From: Tomocerus qinae
Lineage: Eukaryota > Arthropoda > Collembola > Entomobryomorpha > Tomoceridae
NCBI GenBank assembly: GCA_020055645.1
Contig: CM034546.1
Location: 5,828,001-5,892,000 of the forward strand
Reading direction: 5' to 3'
Length of the DNA stretch: 64,000 bases
The position numbers and the translations under genes were made by a program. The notes under the pieces were generated by a model that saw nothing but the letters and a program-made list of their open reading frames with translations, did no database searches and was not told the origin of the DNA. This document shows positions 12,734-23,548 of this stretch, in pieces; the first letter of the stretch is position 1, and each line of letters opens with the position of its first letter.

Positions 12734-13321
12734 CAGTGTACAAAATACCATTTACTACTTACCAGTGGTAAGTGGTTTTTAATGGTATTTAACGTTAAAT
12801 ACCACTACGTAAAAAGTGGTATAAATGGTAAAAATGGTAAAAAATAGTTTCTTTTAAATTTCGTGTTTGAATTTTGAATAAAATTCGGTGCCAAAGTATA
12901 AAATAGCTTAGCAGATGATCATTGTTGTCACAAATTGATAAGTGTTCATCAATTAGAGTAGGATTCAACCAATGGGGGCGCTAACAACTCTTGCCGATTG
13001 AGAAACTAATTGCAATTAAATTAGCATCAATTTTAAATGGGCGATACCTAATACAATCGTTTTTCTTCATTTTTTTATAATTTTTGGTGTACAATCAAAT
13101 AAATATGATTGATTTAATTGCTTAAGGGGCTAATTGGAAATATTTCATAGAAAATAAAGTTTTAAAACTTATATTTTAGGAAGTCTAGTGTATCTGTCCT
13201 CAGCTGTCTAATCAATCGCTAAAATTTACCATTTTTACCATTAAATGCATTTTTACCATTAAGTGCATTTTTACCACTGTGATGGTAAAAAAGGCTAAAA
13301 AGTGGTAAATTTTGTACACTG
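12734..13321. mobile_element. 588-bp non-autonomous hAT transposon
   Basis: The ends are CAGTGTACAAAAT and its complement ATTTTGTACACTG, flanked by the perfect 8-bp duplication TGCATGTA (12726-12733 and 13322-13329). The subterminal parts are dense in ACCATTT/GGTAAAA repeats, typical of transposase-binding sites. No transposase reading frame is present. Confidence 0.92.
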
Positions 13322-13779
13322 TGCATGTAACATTAGACAATTGACTAGTTACAGCATATAGGTGCTAAACAATAATTTGGGTAAATTTTTAATAATTTTT
13401 ATTTTTATTTGTGTAACTTGATTAAGGAAAAAGTAATATTCAGTTGTGGAAATAATTCCAAGTCTTAGTTAAATTGATTTTCCTCAAGTGGTGGTGACCA
13501 ACATTTTTTTTGTATTTGGGGCGAATGTAACCTTTCAGTCTGACCAAATTATAATGCTTTGAAGTGTTTTCCTGTTTTATCATTTTGTGAATAAATATGT
13601 ACATCTCAGCATATCAAATTAACAAACAATTATGTAAATGCTTAGTATGTCACAAACTAAATGATACAAACCTAACCAAATTTGTCATACGTAACCGAAT
13701 ATTGTAGGCTTTCCGCATTAAATTATTGTAACTTGTAACACATACTATTTATTTTTGTTCTTCATATAATCGTATTATA

Positions 13780-13915
13780 GGTTGAAGTAAGACAGTGGTT
13801 GCAAATCGCTCAATGAAGTACACAGGGCATAACTATGACCCGGTTTCGAGGGACCTAACCTAACTAAAGCAACAAAATTGATAGGTATTTGTCCAACTAC
13901 TGCCTTACTTCAACC
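13780..13915. mobile_element. 136-bp MITE, GGTTGAAGTAAG ends
   Basis: Inverted ends GGTTGAAGTAAGACAGT and its near complement bound the segment. It is related to the element at 17036-17421. No clean target duplication could be assigned. Confidence 0.65.
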
Positions 13916-13989
13916 GATTTATAAGGAATGACTACTTTCTTAATATTACAAGGAAAAATTACACAGGAAAAAATTCATAAGAAGAGTCT

Positions 13990-14005
13990 TATATATTTAA
14001 GCGGT
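13990..14005 (+). promoter_or_regulatory. conserved promoter block of secreted gene copy 2
   Basis: TATATATTTAAGCGG is again placed about 100 bp upstream of the ATG (14106), with the same TTATTGCCTTGTTAGAAAT leader as copy 1. Homologous sequence extends upstream to about 13,590, interrupted by a MITE. Confidence 0.55.
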
Positions 14006-14105
14006 AAGTAACCTTACATTTTATTGCCTTGTTAGAAATTATCAGGAAAGATTTGTATACCTAAAGTGTGATTTGACTTTACTAAGTTAATATCCAAATA
14101 AAACA

Positions 14106-14769
14106 ATGAATTTTACATTTTTCGCGATTTTAGCATTTTATATTGTTCTCTGCTCCAGCCAGCCTGCTGCAAATAATGGTGTGTCTAATTACCAAACATT
14201 TTAAACCGTATTAAAATACAAGCATAATTTCTCTTTAAATTTTAAAACAATTTATATTATACCTATTTACTTCAGGTGTTTCGGATTATTTCTATGCAAA
14301 ACATGTCATCGACGATGTCAGTGTCCAACGACAGTTACTGAGCAATATACCTGATTCACAAAAGAAGCAGATTCTCACAGACTATCTGCTGAAACCTTTC
14401 AGAGCCAGACCAGATCGTAGCAAGGCAGAGAAAGAAGAGCGTTGGAAAATTCTCTTAGGAAGTCAATCGGGAACAACATATATTATCCTTGCAAATCGGC
14501 AAGAAATCAGTTCAGCAGTAAGACTAGAAAATGGTGCGGTTCTTGAAAGAAAGGACTCCAATGGAAGAGATGTCTTTAAAACGAAGAGAACTTTTCCGAT
14601 GATCAAAGCCAAAATCAATTTCGTCAAAGATGGTAGTGGCTCTGGACCCAAGAAAAACGTTATCGTCTCATTTGTCAAGGATGATCTCCCTACAATAAGA
14701 TATGAACAGTTAATGGTCAGTCATCTCAACGGAGAAATTAATCATTTTGAAAGTGCTAATAAGGGGTAA
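14106..14769 (+). CDS. small secreted protein, family not recognised (copy 2)
   Basis: Two exons, 14106-14178 and 14276-14769, join in phase 1 and give 188 aa. Exon 1 is the same length (73 bp) as in copy 1. It starts with a signal peptide (MNFTFFAILAFYIVLCSS) followed by VSDYFYAKHVI, QRQLLSNIPDS, LLGSQSGTTYIILANRQEIS and NVIVSFVKDD, all aligned with copy 1. The 3' end (HFESANKG) also matches. AATAAA at 14882-14887 is a likely polyadenylation signal. The reading frame is intact and conserved mostly at protein level, so the family is under some constraint. Its role is unknown. A secreted cysteine-free effector or hemolymph protein is possible but is a guess. Confidence 0.88.
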
Positions 14770-15180
14770 AATGAGAAATTTATGTTTTGAAGATCCATGG
14801 CGTGTCGAATAATCGTATAATAGTACATGTTATGTTAAATAAGCCATATTGCACAGTTTTTACTATTAATTTTGAATAGGAAATAAATGAATTAACTTGA
14901 AAGAACCAATTAAGATTTATATCACCATAAACACACGCGTTAATATGGGATGGTCAATGATCATTTACACATGCTAAATAAAATCTTTCAGTATACCTAA
15001 AATTGAGGTTCTTTTAATACAACTTATTGTTAACACGTGGAATGAAAATAAATACACAATATAATACTGGTAAAGCAAAAAATGCGTATGCCTTTTATTT
15101 AACGGTGGTAATGTGTTTTGGTCAACTTGAATATAAGTTATAAGTTAGAGACATTCATACATAGTTTAGTATTTCAGAAC

Positions 15181-18100
15181 TTAAGGCGCAGCACGGGTAT
15201 TTAAAGCCAAGATGGCAAAATGTCCTCCAACAACTGGACGGGCTCTGAATCCAGAGGCTTGATTGGATGTAGCGGTAACATACCAGTCAGAGAATGGAAC
15301 TCTGGATGGTGTGTATCTAAGATATCTGGAAAGTGCTCCAATCAGATTAGTTCTTAAAGTAGGGTTGGCGTGACCAAAAGCTGCAGCAGTCCACACTTCC
15401 CAATCTATTTAGAACAAAAAGTTAATTATAAATTCAGTAACATTTTAGATTTCAAAATCATTTAAAAAATATTAAATTGTACTAAACGAATTAATTTCAG
15501 AAGTTTTTGTTTAATCTTACCAGACTTTGTGTAATCGTGAGTAGACACAAAAGGAATGCCATAAGGTTCTTCCTTGGTCAAATAATAAGCAGCTTCGAGT
15601 TCGTAAATGCTTTCAGGTACAACATTCAAGCTCAAAAGTTTGTCTTGGAAGGCATTGTACTTGAATTGATAGCCGTTGGTAACATTGTACTCCATTTTCA
15701 AATGATCTCCATCGTTATGCATCGACTCAATCTGCCAGGTGGCAATGTACTCATAAGCGGTCTGGTTGTAATAATCTGCGGCCATGCCGTATCCAAGGAA
15801 ATCTGAAAGACGGGCAAATGCTTTCAAAGCGAGAATACCCTTAAGGGCCAATCCGGAATTCAACTCAGTGTGTCCAATGAAATCATCTGTAGTCAATTGG
15901 TTGACTGGGTACAGACAGTTCTGGAGCAAATAGTCAGCCCACAGAGACAAAAGAGTGTAATGTTGCAATAAGTACTCTCGGGCTTCAGTAGCTGGTGTTG
16001 AAGGGTTGAACACGTACATGGCAACCATCAAGATCATGTTGGCAGATTCTTCAACAGGCTAATTGACAACATTTAAAAAATGACAATTAAAATTTGGATG
16101 ATAATTATTTAATGATTAAAATGGCTTCAGTACCTGTATAATTATAATAATAATTACGTCAGTTATAATTATCATTACCTATAACAACTTATGTTAATAT
16201 AATTTACATAGTACTATATAATTATAGTTTATAAATTGTAACGTACCATATCTTCTTGTTCTCCATCGGGATGGCCAGTAGCATTGGGAGTATGGAATCC
16301 AATATCGTGCATTGAGTATGGCTTAGGCCAAAATCCATTTTCCATTTGGTAGAAAAGTGGTTCAAGTAGGTTCTTCATCCAGTTGATATTGAGATAATAC
16401 AAAACTGGAGTGAATGGGTAGATAACATCAACAGTCTGCATGTTACCGTTGCTGGAAATCTCCTTCAAGTAGAGCAGAGGGTGTGTGATGTTTCCTGACC
16501 ATTCGAGAGCGCCATAAGCTTGGCGGAGGGACAGGGCGACGATGTTGGCGTATTCTTGGCCTTCAGCTTCATAAGCATCGTTGAGAACCTTGACGTCAAG
16601 CTCTTCGGAGCGGACTGCAGCGTTGCCGATGTCATTCCAGAAGAATTCGATCATGGTGGGAGTGTCGTTGAAGTAGTGGACCCACAAGGCTTTCTGGGCA
16701 ACGTCCATCAGGTTGATGTTTTCTTCACGGATGTGTCCCATCGTGTATTGGACTATGCGGGATTCACTAGCAGCTACATTTCCGAGGTCGTGGGCGAATC
16801 CAAAAGTGGGCCAGTCACAACTGACACAACGGAAGTTTTCATCGTTAGAGTTGTCTAATTCTCCATTGGCAACGAAAGCAGCACGGACATCTAGATTAAA
16901 AATATTAAAACATTTAATATTTGTAACTGGTGTTATAATTCTTAATTATTTGACATAGTTCTCTGATTAATCTTGCTAATAGCAAATTATAGGAAAAATT
17001 GGTACATTTTCATAACGCACATTACCTAAATAATGGGTTGACGTAAGGCAATGGTTGCGCAAATGCCTATAAATATTGTTTTAATTAGTTAGGTTAGGTT
17101 AAGTCCCTTAAAAGCGGGTCCTGGTATGCCAGACAACAAAAAAGGTAACTTTTACCTTTTTTGTCTTTTTTATAAAAAAGGTAGGGGTAAGTTTTTAAAA
17201 CAGCAGCCTTTTTTGCCTTTTTACCTTTTTTGAGATATCAGCGTGCCCCATTTACTTCCACTTTACATGTAAATAAGATAAAAATGTAAAAAGGACTACT
17301 TTAAAAAAAGGTCGCAATTTTTAACTTTTTTATAAAAAAAGGAGCGCCTTTTTCCCTGTGGTATGCCCTGTGTATTTCATGGCGCGATTTTTTAAATGTG
17401 CAACGACTGTCTTACTTCCGCTAAATAATGTTTATAATTAAAATTCAGATAATTCAGCCCAGAAAAATTGTATAATCTGGTTTAAAAATTAACTCTATGA
17501 TATTTAAAACGATGACAAAATTAGTGCCTACCTTTATCACTGCCAGAGGCGTGAGTAGCATCAGCGGTAGTTGAGATGACAGCATATCCCCATTGTGGGA
17601 AGTCGTCATATTCAGCAAACTTGTATTGGATTTGTTGTTGAGTACGCCAGGTCTTCAAACCGCCATGTTCGCTGATATCCCAGGTGACAACGTGACTTTC
17701 GTCACTTGAAGCCCATTCACCAGTAATGTCGGTGTAGAGTTGTACAGCATGAGAGCTGCCGTCGTTGGAGGAGACTGTCACAAGCATGTAGGACAGAGGA
17801 ATGGATTGTCTTCGGATATCGTCGTATTCAACTGGCGACAAGAATGTGATATTCATGTCAACTGGACCAGCCGTCAACATAAACATGGTTCTGGTTGGGG
17901 TGACAATGGTAGATTCTTGGCGGGCGACATTTCGAATTGGGGAATCAGCTTGGACGTGAGCAGCTCCCATCCACTCGTATTCGACACCATCAACTCGGAT
18001 AAGACCCAACCATCCCTTCGTTCTTCCAGCCCTACAATATCCAATGTCAAAAATCTTTCAATAAATCTTTTCAAACTAAAACTACTTAAAAGCCTATTAA

Positions 18101-18783
18101 CCTTTCCTTAGAAGATGAAAATAATTTTTACAGATAATATTTTTTCATTCCAGTCATCCTTAGTATATTTTTAAGAAAATGTTTAAGAATAATAGGAAAT
18201 AAGGACAGATGTATATATTTATAATCAAGCACGTATCCAGGAATTTGACCTAGGGGGGGGACACGATAATATATTAGTAAAATTATGGTATTTTTGCGCG
18301 AAGCGCGAAAAATTTTTGGATTTTCAACCTTTATTGACAAAAAAATCGTCTTTTTTTGGTAGCTTAGGGGGGGCCCGGACCCCCCCGGCTCCCCCTTTGG
18401 ATACGTGCTTGTTTATAATTACGTGTTAACAAATATTAATATTATTTAAATAAACGTACAATTATATTGCTGTTAAGTTCAAGCGATTAAAATTAGAAGT
18501 ATGGATACTCACCAAAATGCGGGCCAGTGTCCTGGTAATTCGTTATGAGGTAACCAAATGGAAGAATAAGGTGTACGCACAGCTAGAGGGAAAGATGGAG
18601 CACGTTGTGTGCTTGCATATTGAGGTACGGCTGCTAAGCAGCATACTATAAAATTCACAAAATGTTTAAATGAATTGCCAAAGTACGAAAGAATATAAGA
18701 ATTAAAACTTATTTTAATTGTCTTTGAGGGAGAAACTTACCTGCTGCGGAAATAATGACTAGTACAAACACAAACGCCTTCAT
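15181..18783 (-). CDS. secreted GtaA-type glutaminase-like protein
   Basis: Six exons on the minus strand (18783-18741, 18645-18513, 18031-17532, 16890-16247, 16058-15521, 15404-15181) join in frame to 693 aa, a full length for the family. The signal peptide (MKAFVFVLVIISAA..) is split by intron 1. Then come a DUF4964-like start (RTPYSSIWLP, GHWP), a DUF5127 region with GLIRVDGVEYEWMG and LYTDITGEW, a DUF4965 region (DWPTFGFAHDLG near residue 251, LRQAYGAL), and the C-terminal six-hairpin DUF1793 region with HDIGFHTPNATGHPDG, EDMPVEESANM, SDWEVWTAA and FRARPVVGG. These signatures match fungal glutaminase A and related bacterial proteins, which release ammonia from L-glutamine outside the cell. 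Activity on glutamine in this animal is inferred. No lesions are seen. The introns contain two MITEs. A family better known from microbes, in an animal with a spliced gene, suggests an old transfer. Confidence 0.93.
17036..17421. mobile_element. 386-bp MITE inside glutaminase intron 3
   Basis: The ends are GGTTGACGTAAGGCA and, inverted, GCGGAAGTAAGACA, flanked by a perfect 9-bp repeat TAAATAATG (17027-17035 and 17422-17430). A 9-bp duplication suits a Mutator-like element. The interior is rich in AAAAAAGGT/ACCTTTTTT. It is related to the element at 13780. Confidence 0.78.
18226..18411. mobile_element. 186-bp hAT-type MITE inside glutaminase intron 2
   Basis: CAAGCACGTATCC and its complement form the ends, with a perfect 8-bp duplication TTTATAAT (18218-18225 and 18412-18419). 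The interior has G7/C7 runs. A diverged right-end relative (CTGGATACGTGCCTG) is visible near 47,712. Confidence 0.88.
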
Positions 18784-18825
18784 TGTAAACTATTTACCGG
18801 TTAACAAGGACGATATTTGTTGGCT

Positions 18826-18837
18826 CTCTTTTATATA
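18826..18837 (-). promoter_or_regulatory. TATA box of the glutaminase-like gene
   Basis: On the minus strand TATATAAAAGAG lies about 45 bp before the ATG at 18783, giving a predicted start about 20 bp upstream of translation. Confidence 0.6.
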
Positions 18838-19629
18838 TACCTGATTGATTCCTGCATTTTGAGATCTAAATCAGGTCGAGAAGCTTATCATTAACTGTGG
18901 ATTACATAATACAGGTAATTAACATACTTCAACAGCCAACAGCAAGTATGGTGTGTGGTTCGTTTGGTGGTCAGTGCATTCTAATCACATGATATCTCTT
19001 AATTTTCATGGCCAGGGTATTCATCCGTCATTAAATTAATAATAATGTGTAATATAGTAGTTATATTTACCCAATGTGTTCAATAGTGATACAATGAAAT
19101 AAATATCCATCAGTTTATTTACTGAATGAAATTAAAGTTAAATAATTTAAATTGAAAATAGTTTTATTGCTAAATTTAAATAATTATTTCGTGAAATATG
19201 CAAAAATATATAAACTAATTAATCTCCATGAATTTGCATGTATACCGGGAAATGGGGAATATGATAACCTGTTATTTATATGTTATAAGCATAGATAATT
19301 CAACATAATTTATTCAATCAATCAATCAGTTGTCTGTCAAAATGTTTTTAAACTCTCTAAGCACTATTGCAAAATATGTTGACTTCCATGAGTGCATGCT
19401 GAGTGGATTTAATAGCATTCAGGTTATCAATGATAATTTTTATACCTGGTTAAGGAGAATTAATTATGCATGCCATCATACTCACATGTATTTTTATTGA
19501 GCAATTGAGTGGTAATCCATAGTTAGTATTTAAAACTGTTGTTTTTTAAAATGATGAATTACATTATGTTGTGCAAATCTTACAAACCAAAATCTTCGAG
19601 TCTTATCACGAGTTGTCTGCAAAACCATT
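18838..19629. other. intergenic spacer between glutaminase and the Polinton-like element
   Basis: AT-rich DNA with no gene seen. Its last six bases (ACCATT, 19624-19629) are the left copy of the target duplication. Confidence 0.5.
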
Positions 19630-20865
19630 AGTAGAAGTGTAAGAAGGGGTTCTCAACAATGAGTGTACCGATAGATTCAGTTCCAGCCATCTTTATTTAG
19701 GGGGAGTGGGCTGGGCTAGCCAACCCACCCACCCCCAGCCAGTCCCTACCAAAATTGGCGCCAAGTCAAGCTCGGCGCCAATTCCTAAGAGCGCTAAAGC
19801 CATAAAAGCAAGCAAGCAAAGGAGAGAGAGAGAGAGAGGCATGTTTCCAGCTCGGCGCATCGCACACGACTGAGCTCCTGCTCCCCGAGTGCCGCTATTT
19901 ATACCTCCCGTCCCCCTACCCAGGCTGTTGCTCCGCCCTAGTCACCGCTGATTGGCTGCTGCCAATCGCCCCTCTCCTTGGTTTCTCTCATATCCCTATA
20001 AGGGCCTACTATACTCTACTATAAACCCTTCATGCTGCCGCAGTAGAGCACGTGATTCCCATGCTTCCCATGTGCTTCCCATGCCGCTCCACGTTGCTCT
20101 GTTAGCACCCTCTGCTCCACCTATCGCAATTATTTTGAACTATCACTATAACTATACACTATGTGTATACTAACTATTCACTATAACTATACACTATGTG
20201 TATACTAACTATTCACTATAACTATACACTATGTGTATACTAGTTATATAAATGAGCTAAACGTTGATGCTTTGTTTCGAGAACGAGAGGCAAGCAAAGT
20301 AAGCCGGTAGTTCTCGACAACACAATGAGTTAATTAGCTTGACGATAGACTGAATAGTCAATGGTCAAGCGGTCAACAGTAAACTTCCTAAAGTAGACAG
20401 TCTGCGTATATTGATACAATAGAATAAATCCATTTCTCATATCGCATGGTCTTATTTCCAATATCTATGCAATAAAATTAAGCTAAACGTTGATGCTTTG
20501 TTTCGGGAACGAGAGGCAAGCAGAGTGTAAGCCGGTAGTTCTCGATAACACAATGAGTTAATTAGCTTGAGCATAGACTGAATAGTCAATGGTCAAGCGC
20601 TCAATAGTGAATAAATGAAGAGAGAATAATATTTGTTGCGTTGTGAGTAGAGGTTGAGAAGAGACTGAGTGAAGATGAGGGTAGCTATTTTTAGATTTCT
20701 CCCCCCTCATTCGTTCACAGAACGTTCTCGATGCCAGATGTGTCAGTATAACTATGGATATTATATACTCATGCTTTTAAGTAAAAGATATAACTATAGC
20801 TGTAGATGTTATATACTCATGCTTTTAGGTACTAGATATACTTATAGCTGTAGATATTATATATT
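19630..20865. repeat. left terminal inverted repeat
   Basis: It matches the right end in inverted orientation with few substitutions. Compared with the right copy, it carries an extra block of about 228 bp (roughly 20,252-20,480), produced by duplication of the GCTAAACGTTGATGCTTTG..GTCAATGGTCAAGCG segment, plus one extra 60-bp unit near its inner edge. It includes a GAGAGAGA run and three copies of a 35-bp unit (CTATAACTATACACTATGTG..). Confidence 0.9.
19692..19903 (-). promoter_or_regulatory. outward-facing promoter unit in the left inverted repeat
   Basis: On the minus strand a TATAAATA box (19903-19896) is followed 32 bp later by the arthropod initiator TCAGT (around 19871). An AATAAA polyadenylation signal is reached at 19697-19692. 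Transcription would leave the element toward the glutaminase gene, whose ATG is 850 bp away on the same strand. Confidence 0.6.
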
Positions 20866-21208
20866 CAAGCTTTTAGATACTAGATATACTTATAACTATG
20901 GATAGTAGATATATTTATAACAACTGTACATAATATATTTACATCAATAAATGACATAGCAAAAAATATTTTATATAAAAATTAATTACATATTATTTAT
21001 TTACATTCGCATACTATCATATATTAATTAATTACATTATACAATTATTTATTACACTTGCATGGTATCGTATAATAATTAATTACACCACGCGTATTAT
21101 TAATTGCATTTGGCATAATATTACATATTATATAAACTAGTTTCATACGACCTCCCATCAATCATTCTCAAAACATATTCAAGTAAATATATGTTCAAGT
21201 AGAAACTA

Positions 21209-21406
21209 TTGATGGAGATGTCTTTGATAATCTCAAAAAATTGCCGCTCATATTTGGGAGCATTGACATTAATTCAATTACCCCTAGAGGAACTCCTGGA
21301 AATAAATCAACGCCATGACAACTATAACTTGGTTGAAGAATATAGAAAAATGAATCCGGGAGAGGACGAAGTAGGATCTATATTAAAGTGGAAAATATAT
21401 CCCTGA
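21209..21406 (+). pseudogene. fragment related to exon 2 of the element zinc-finger gene
   Basis: A 65-codon frame contains LIQLPLEELLEINQ, matching IELSLEELLQINE in exon 2 of the intact minus-strand gene (26700-26960), and a following Met/Glu-rich stretch. The zinc-binding part is missing, and no flanking exon could be joined. Confidence 0.5.
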
Positions 21407-21981
21407 AAGTGATGACACTTAATAAAAATTTACCGATTTTCGTTAAGAAATCAAGATTTGGTCGTTCAAAATGATTGAAATTAGGACATTTTTAGAAAAA
21501 TTACGCAATTTTCTTTAAAAAAATCCTAGAATTGATAGAAAAAGTAATGCAATAGGAAGAATTTTATTTCAAGTAGAAAATATTTCCCTGAAAGTGATGA
21601 CGTTGAATGAAAATTTACCAATTTTCATTACGAAATATAGATTTTGTTGTTGAAAGTGTAAGCATTTAGGCTCGATAATTGAAAAAAGTGAAGAAAAAAC
21701 GCCGTGAAACATGCTAAAATCGATGAAAAACACCGTAAAACACGATGATCACGATGAACACCGCTGTGAATTTCTTTTTCCTCCTATAACCCAACTCGTG
21801 TTGGGGGATTCATTCCCACAGCAAAGGAATTAGAGGGAAAAGGTTTAATAAACATAGAAAATAAAGACAACTATTGTTTTCTTTATTGCGTCTATGCGCT
21901 TCCCTATCCTGTAAAAGCTTTTAAAAGACTTAGGGTTAGGCCCTATTTTGTAAAGATGCAAGATCCTAGCTGCAAACTAGC

Positions 21982-22242
21982 ATGTTTATGAGCTGTCTCA
22001 TAGCATTACAGGACTTTACTAGATTTGAAAAAGCTAGCAACTTATCTTATGATGTTTATTTTTATAAGAGGCATGTGGAAAAACTCTATCTCTATGACGA
22101 AGAAAATCCTGTCTTGGATTTAATAGAGAAGCTGCTTTTAGAAGCAGACGAATATTTAAAAAGAATCAATGAGTTTGAACCAATTCATGTGACACCAGAA
22201 AATATTGCAGTTCATTGTGTTAAATCACTTCTCCCGAATTAA
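21982..22242 (+). CDS. hypothetical helical protein, 86 aa
   Basis: An open frame from ATG 21982 with coding-like composition: charged, predicted helical (KRHVEKLYLYDEENP, DLIEKLLLEADEYLKRI). A stop lies five codons upstream, so it is either a complete small gene or an exon fragment. The next frame begins 4 bp after its stop. I recognise no family. Confidence 0.4.
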   Translation: MFMSCLIALQDFTRFEKASNLSYDVYFYKRHVEKLYLYDEENPVLDLIEKLLLEADEYLKRINEFEPIHVTPENIAVHCVKSLLPN

Positions 22243-22246
22243 AAAA

Positions 22247-22399
22247 ATGAAAAAACGTTTAACCTGTTCTGAGTGTTCAGAAAAATTTGGTAAAGCATGG
22301 AAAGTTCACTCCAAATCCAAACATCCCTCGGTGAAGTATATTTTTGAAAAAATGGGAATAAAGAAAAAATTTGGAATCTCTATCCGTGGATTTTACTAG
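22247..22399 (+). pseudogene. zinc-finger fragment related to exon 1 of the element zinc-finger gene
   Basis: The 50-residue frame starts MKKRLTCSECSEKFGKAW and continues KSKHPSVKYIFEK, aligned with KRLQCSVCSRQFTQ..LAKHPECKYIFKN of the intact gene. The Cys pair is kept. The first His position is present, but the finger spacing is altered. It ends early at TAG. Confidence 0.55.
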
Positions 22400-22637
22400 A
22401 ACGCCGGTAACAGATCTAGCTGCCTTAGATGACCTCTCTCGAAAATGGCAAAAAATTTGAGAAATAGAATTGGAAAGTCACAACAAGTGAAGAAGGGAAA
22501 CGATTTATATTTCCAAAAATATTCGTAAAATAGGAGCTTATTGTATACCACTATAATAAGTTCACATAGGCAAAAAGCCATTTAAATTTGAGATGCATAG
22601 AACATATCTCAAAATAGAAGGTTGAAGATTTTCGAGA

Positions 22638-22832
22638 GTGAACGCTCTCAAAGTGGAGAGCGCAATCTGTGGAAAGTCGTTTGAGAGTAAATATAATCTT
22701 AAGAGACACATAGAAAAAGTTCATCTCACTCCAAATCCAAAAAAACTATATTACATCACCAAAACGGCTACGAGAAGAATCTTCGGTAGCATTTTATTTC
22801 GGCTAATCCTGTCTTATTTTTTTTTCGTGTAA
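22638..22832 (+). pseudogene. second C2H2 finger fragment
   Basis: It contains ICGKSFESKYNLKRHIEKVH, a near-complete C2H2 finger in which the first Cys position reads Ser-Ala. There is no usable ATG and no joined neighbour. Confidence 0.45.
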
Positions 22833-22851
22833 ATATAATATGTACTATCAG

Positions 22852-22956
22852 TCTATATTTATGCCTATACTGCGAGTATGATGGCATTGGAATGGATACT
22901 TTAAGAACTCATCTAAGGGTTAAGCATAAAAATCTTCTAGAGGGCAGTTGGGAAAA
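22852..22956 (+). pseudogene. zinc-finger exon related to exon 5 of the intact gene
   Basis: It is bounded by an AG acceptor (22850-22851) and a GTAAGT donor (22957). It reads LYLCLYCEYDGIGMDTLRTH followed by LRVKHKNLLEG, nearly the same as LYLCPHCDHAG..TLRTHLKLKHKSILQG in the minus-strand gene, with matching exon edges. This exon looks intact, so part of a spliced plus-strand gene may survive. Confidence 0.55.
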
Positions 22957-23032
22957 GTAAGTACAGTAGTTAGAATTTGGTTTTGTAAAATTGACAAAAA
23001 ACCTTCAACGACAACTTCTTAATAATAAAATT

Positions 23033-23185
23033 ATGGAGGCTGATGTCTACCCTTCGGAGGAAGATGAAAGTTCTTCCTCGGAAAATGAATCTGGAACGTC
23101 CTCGGGCTCTGATGCTGATGATGAACAAGAATCTTCGACAGACGAATATGAAAGCACTTTTGTAGATTCTGTGAATTTCCACTAG
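23033..23185 (+). CDS. acidic Ser/Glu-rich open frame, 50 aa
   Basis: ATG 23033 opens a frame of almost only Ser, Glu, Asp and Gly (EEDESSSSENESGTSSGSD). Such acidic stretches link zinc-finger and nuclear domains in many proteins, so it may be an exon of the damaged plus-strand gene. No domain is recognised. Confidence 0.35.
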   Translation: MEADVYPSEEDESSSSENESGTSSGSDADDEQESSTDEYESTFVDSVNFH

Positions 23186-23548
23186 TAATGATGAGCAAAA
23201 TTTTCCTCGTAACTAATTAACTTCTCTGGAATCTAAGATCTTATCCTAAGGTGGATGAAAAAGAAGGGTCCCGTACACATAAGTGAAGACAGGGAGAAAA
23301 AACTACATATGCGCTGTTTGTGTGGTATATCCTTAAACACATTTATAAACTTGCTAAAGGTATTTAATTTCCAGTATATTATATACCCCTATAATATACA
23401 ATCCTTTCATCAGGGCTTTAGTTTGACTGCAGACTTTGAAGAGTAAACATGATCCCCACAAAGGCTCTCACCGAAGGCGTACTCAAGGTACTAATTTTGT
23501 ACGCTGCTATGTAAGATAAATTTCTAATTCCTCTTTTTTTAATTTTAG

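Noticed and set aside
13605..14030. Possible separate promoter or gene upstream of secreted gene copy 2
   Set aside because: The sequence is homologous to the upstream parts of the other two copies (1535-1790 and 2245-2520), with a MITE inserted, so it is duplicated flank and not a new gene.
15507..15806. Plus-strand frame opposite the glutaminase exons (also 16520-16858 and 17740-18111)
   Set aside because: These are shadows of well-supported minus-strand exons.
19952..20173. 73-aa frame repeated in both terminal inverted repeats (also 39826-40047, minus)
   Set aside because: Its presence twice follows from the inverted repeat itself. It crosses promoter-like and tandem repeat sequence, has no domain, and substitutions between the copies are not biased to silent sites as far as I can see.
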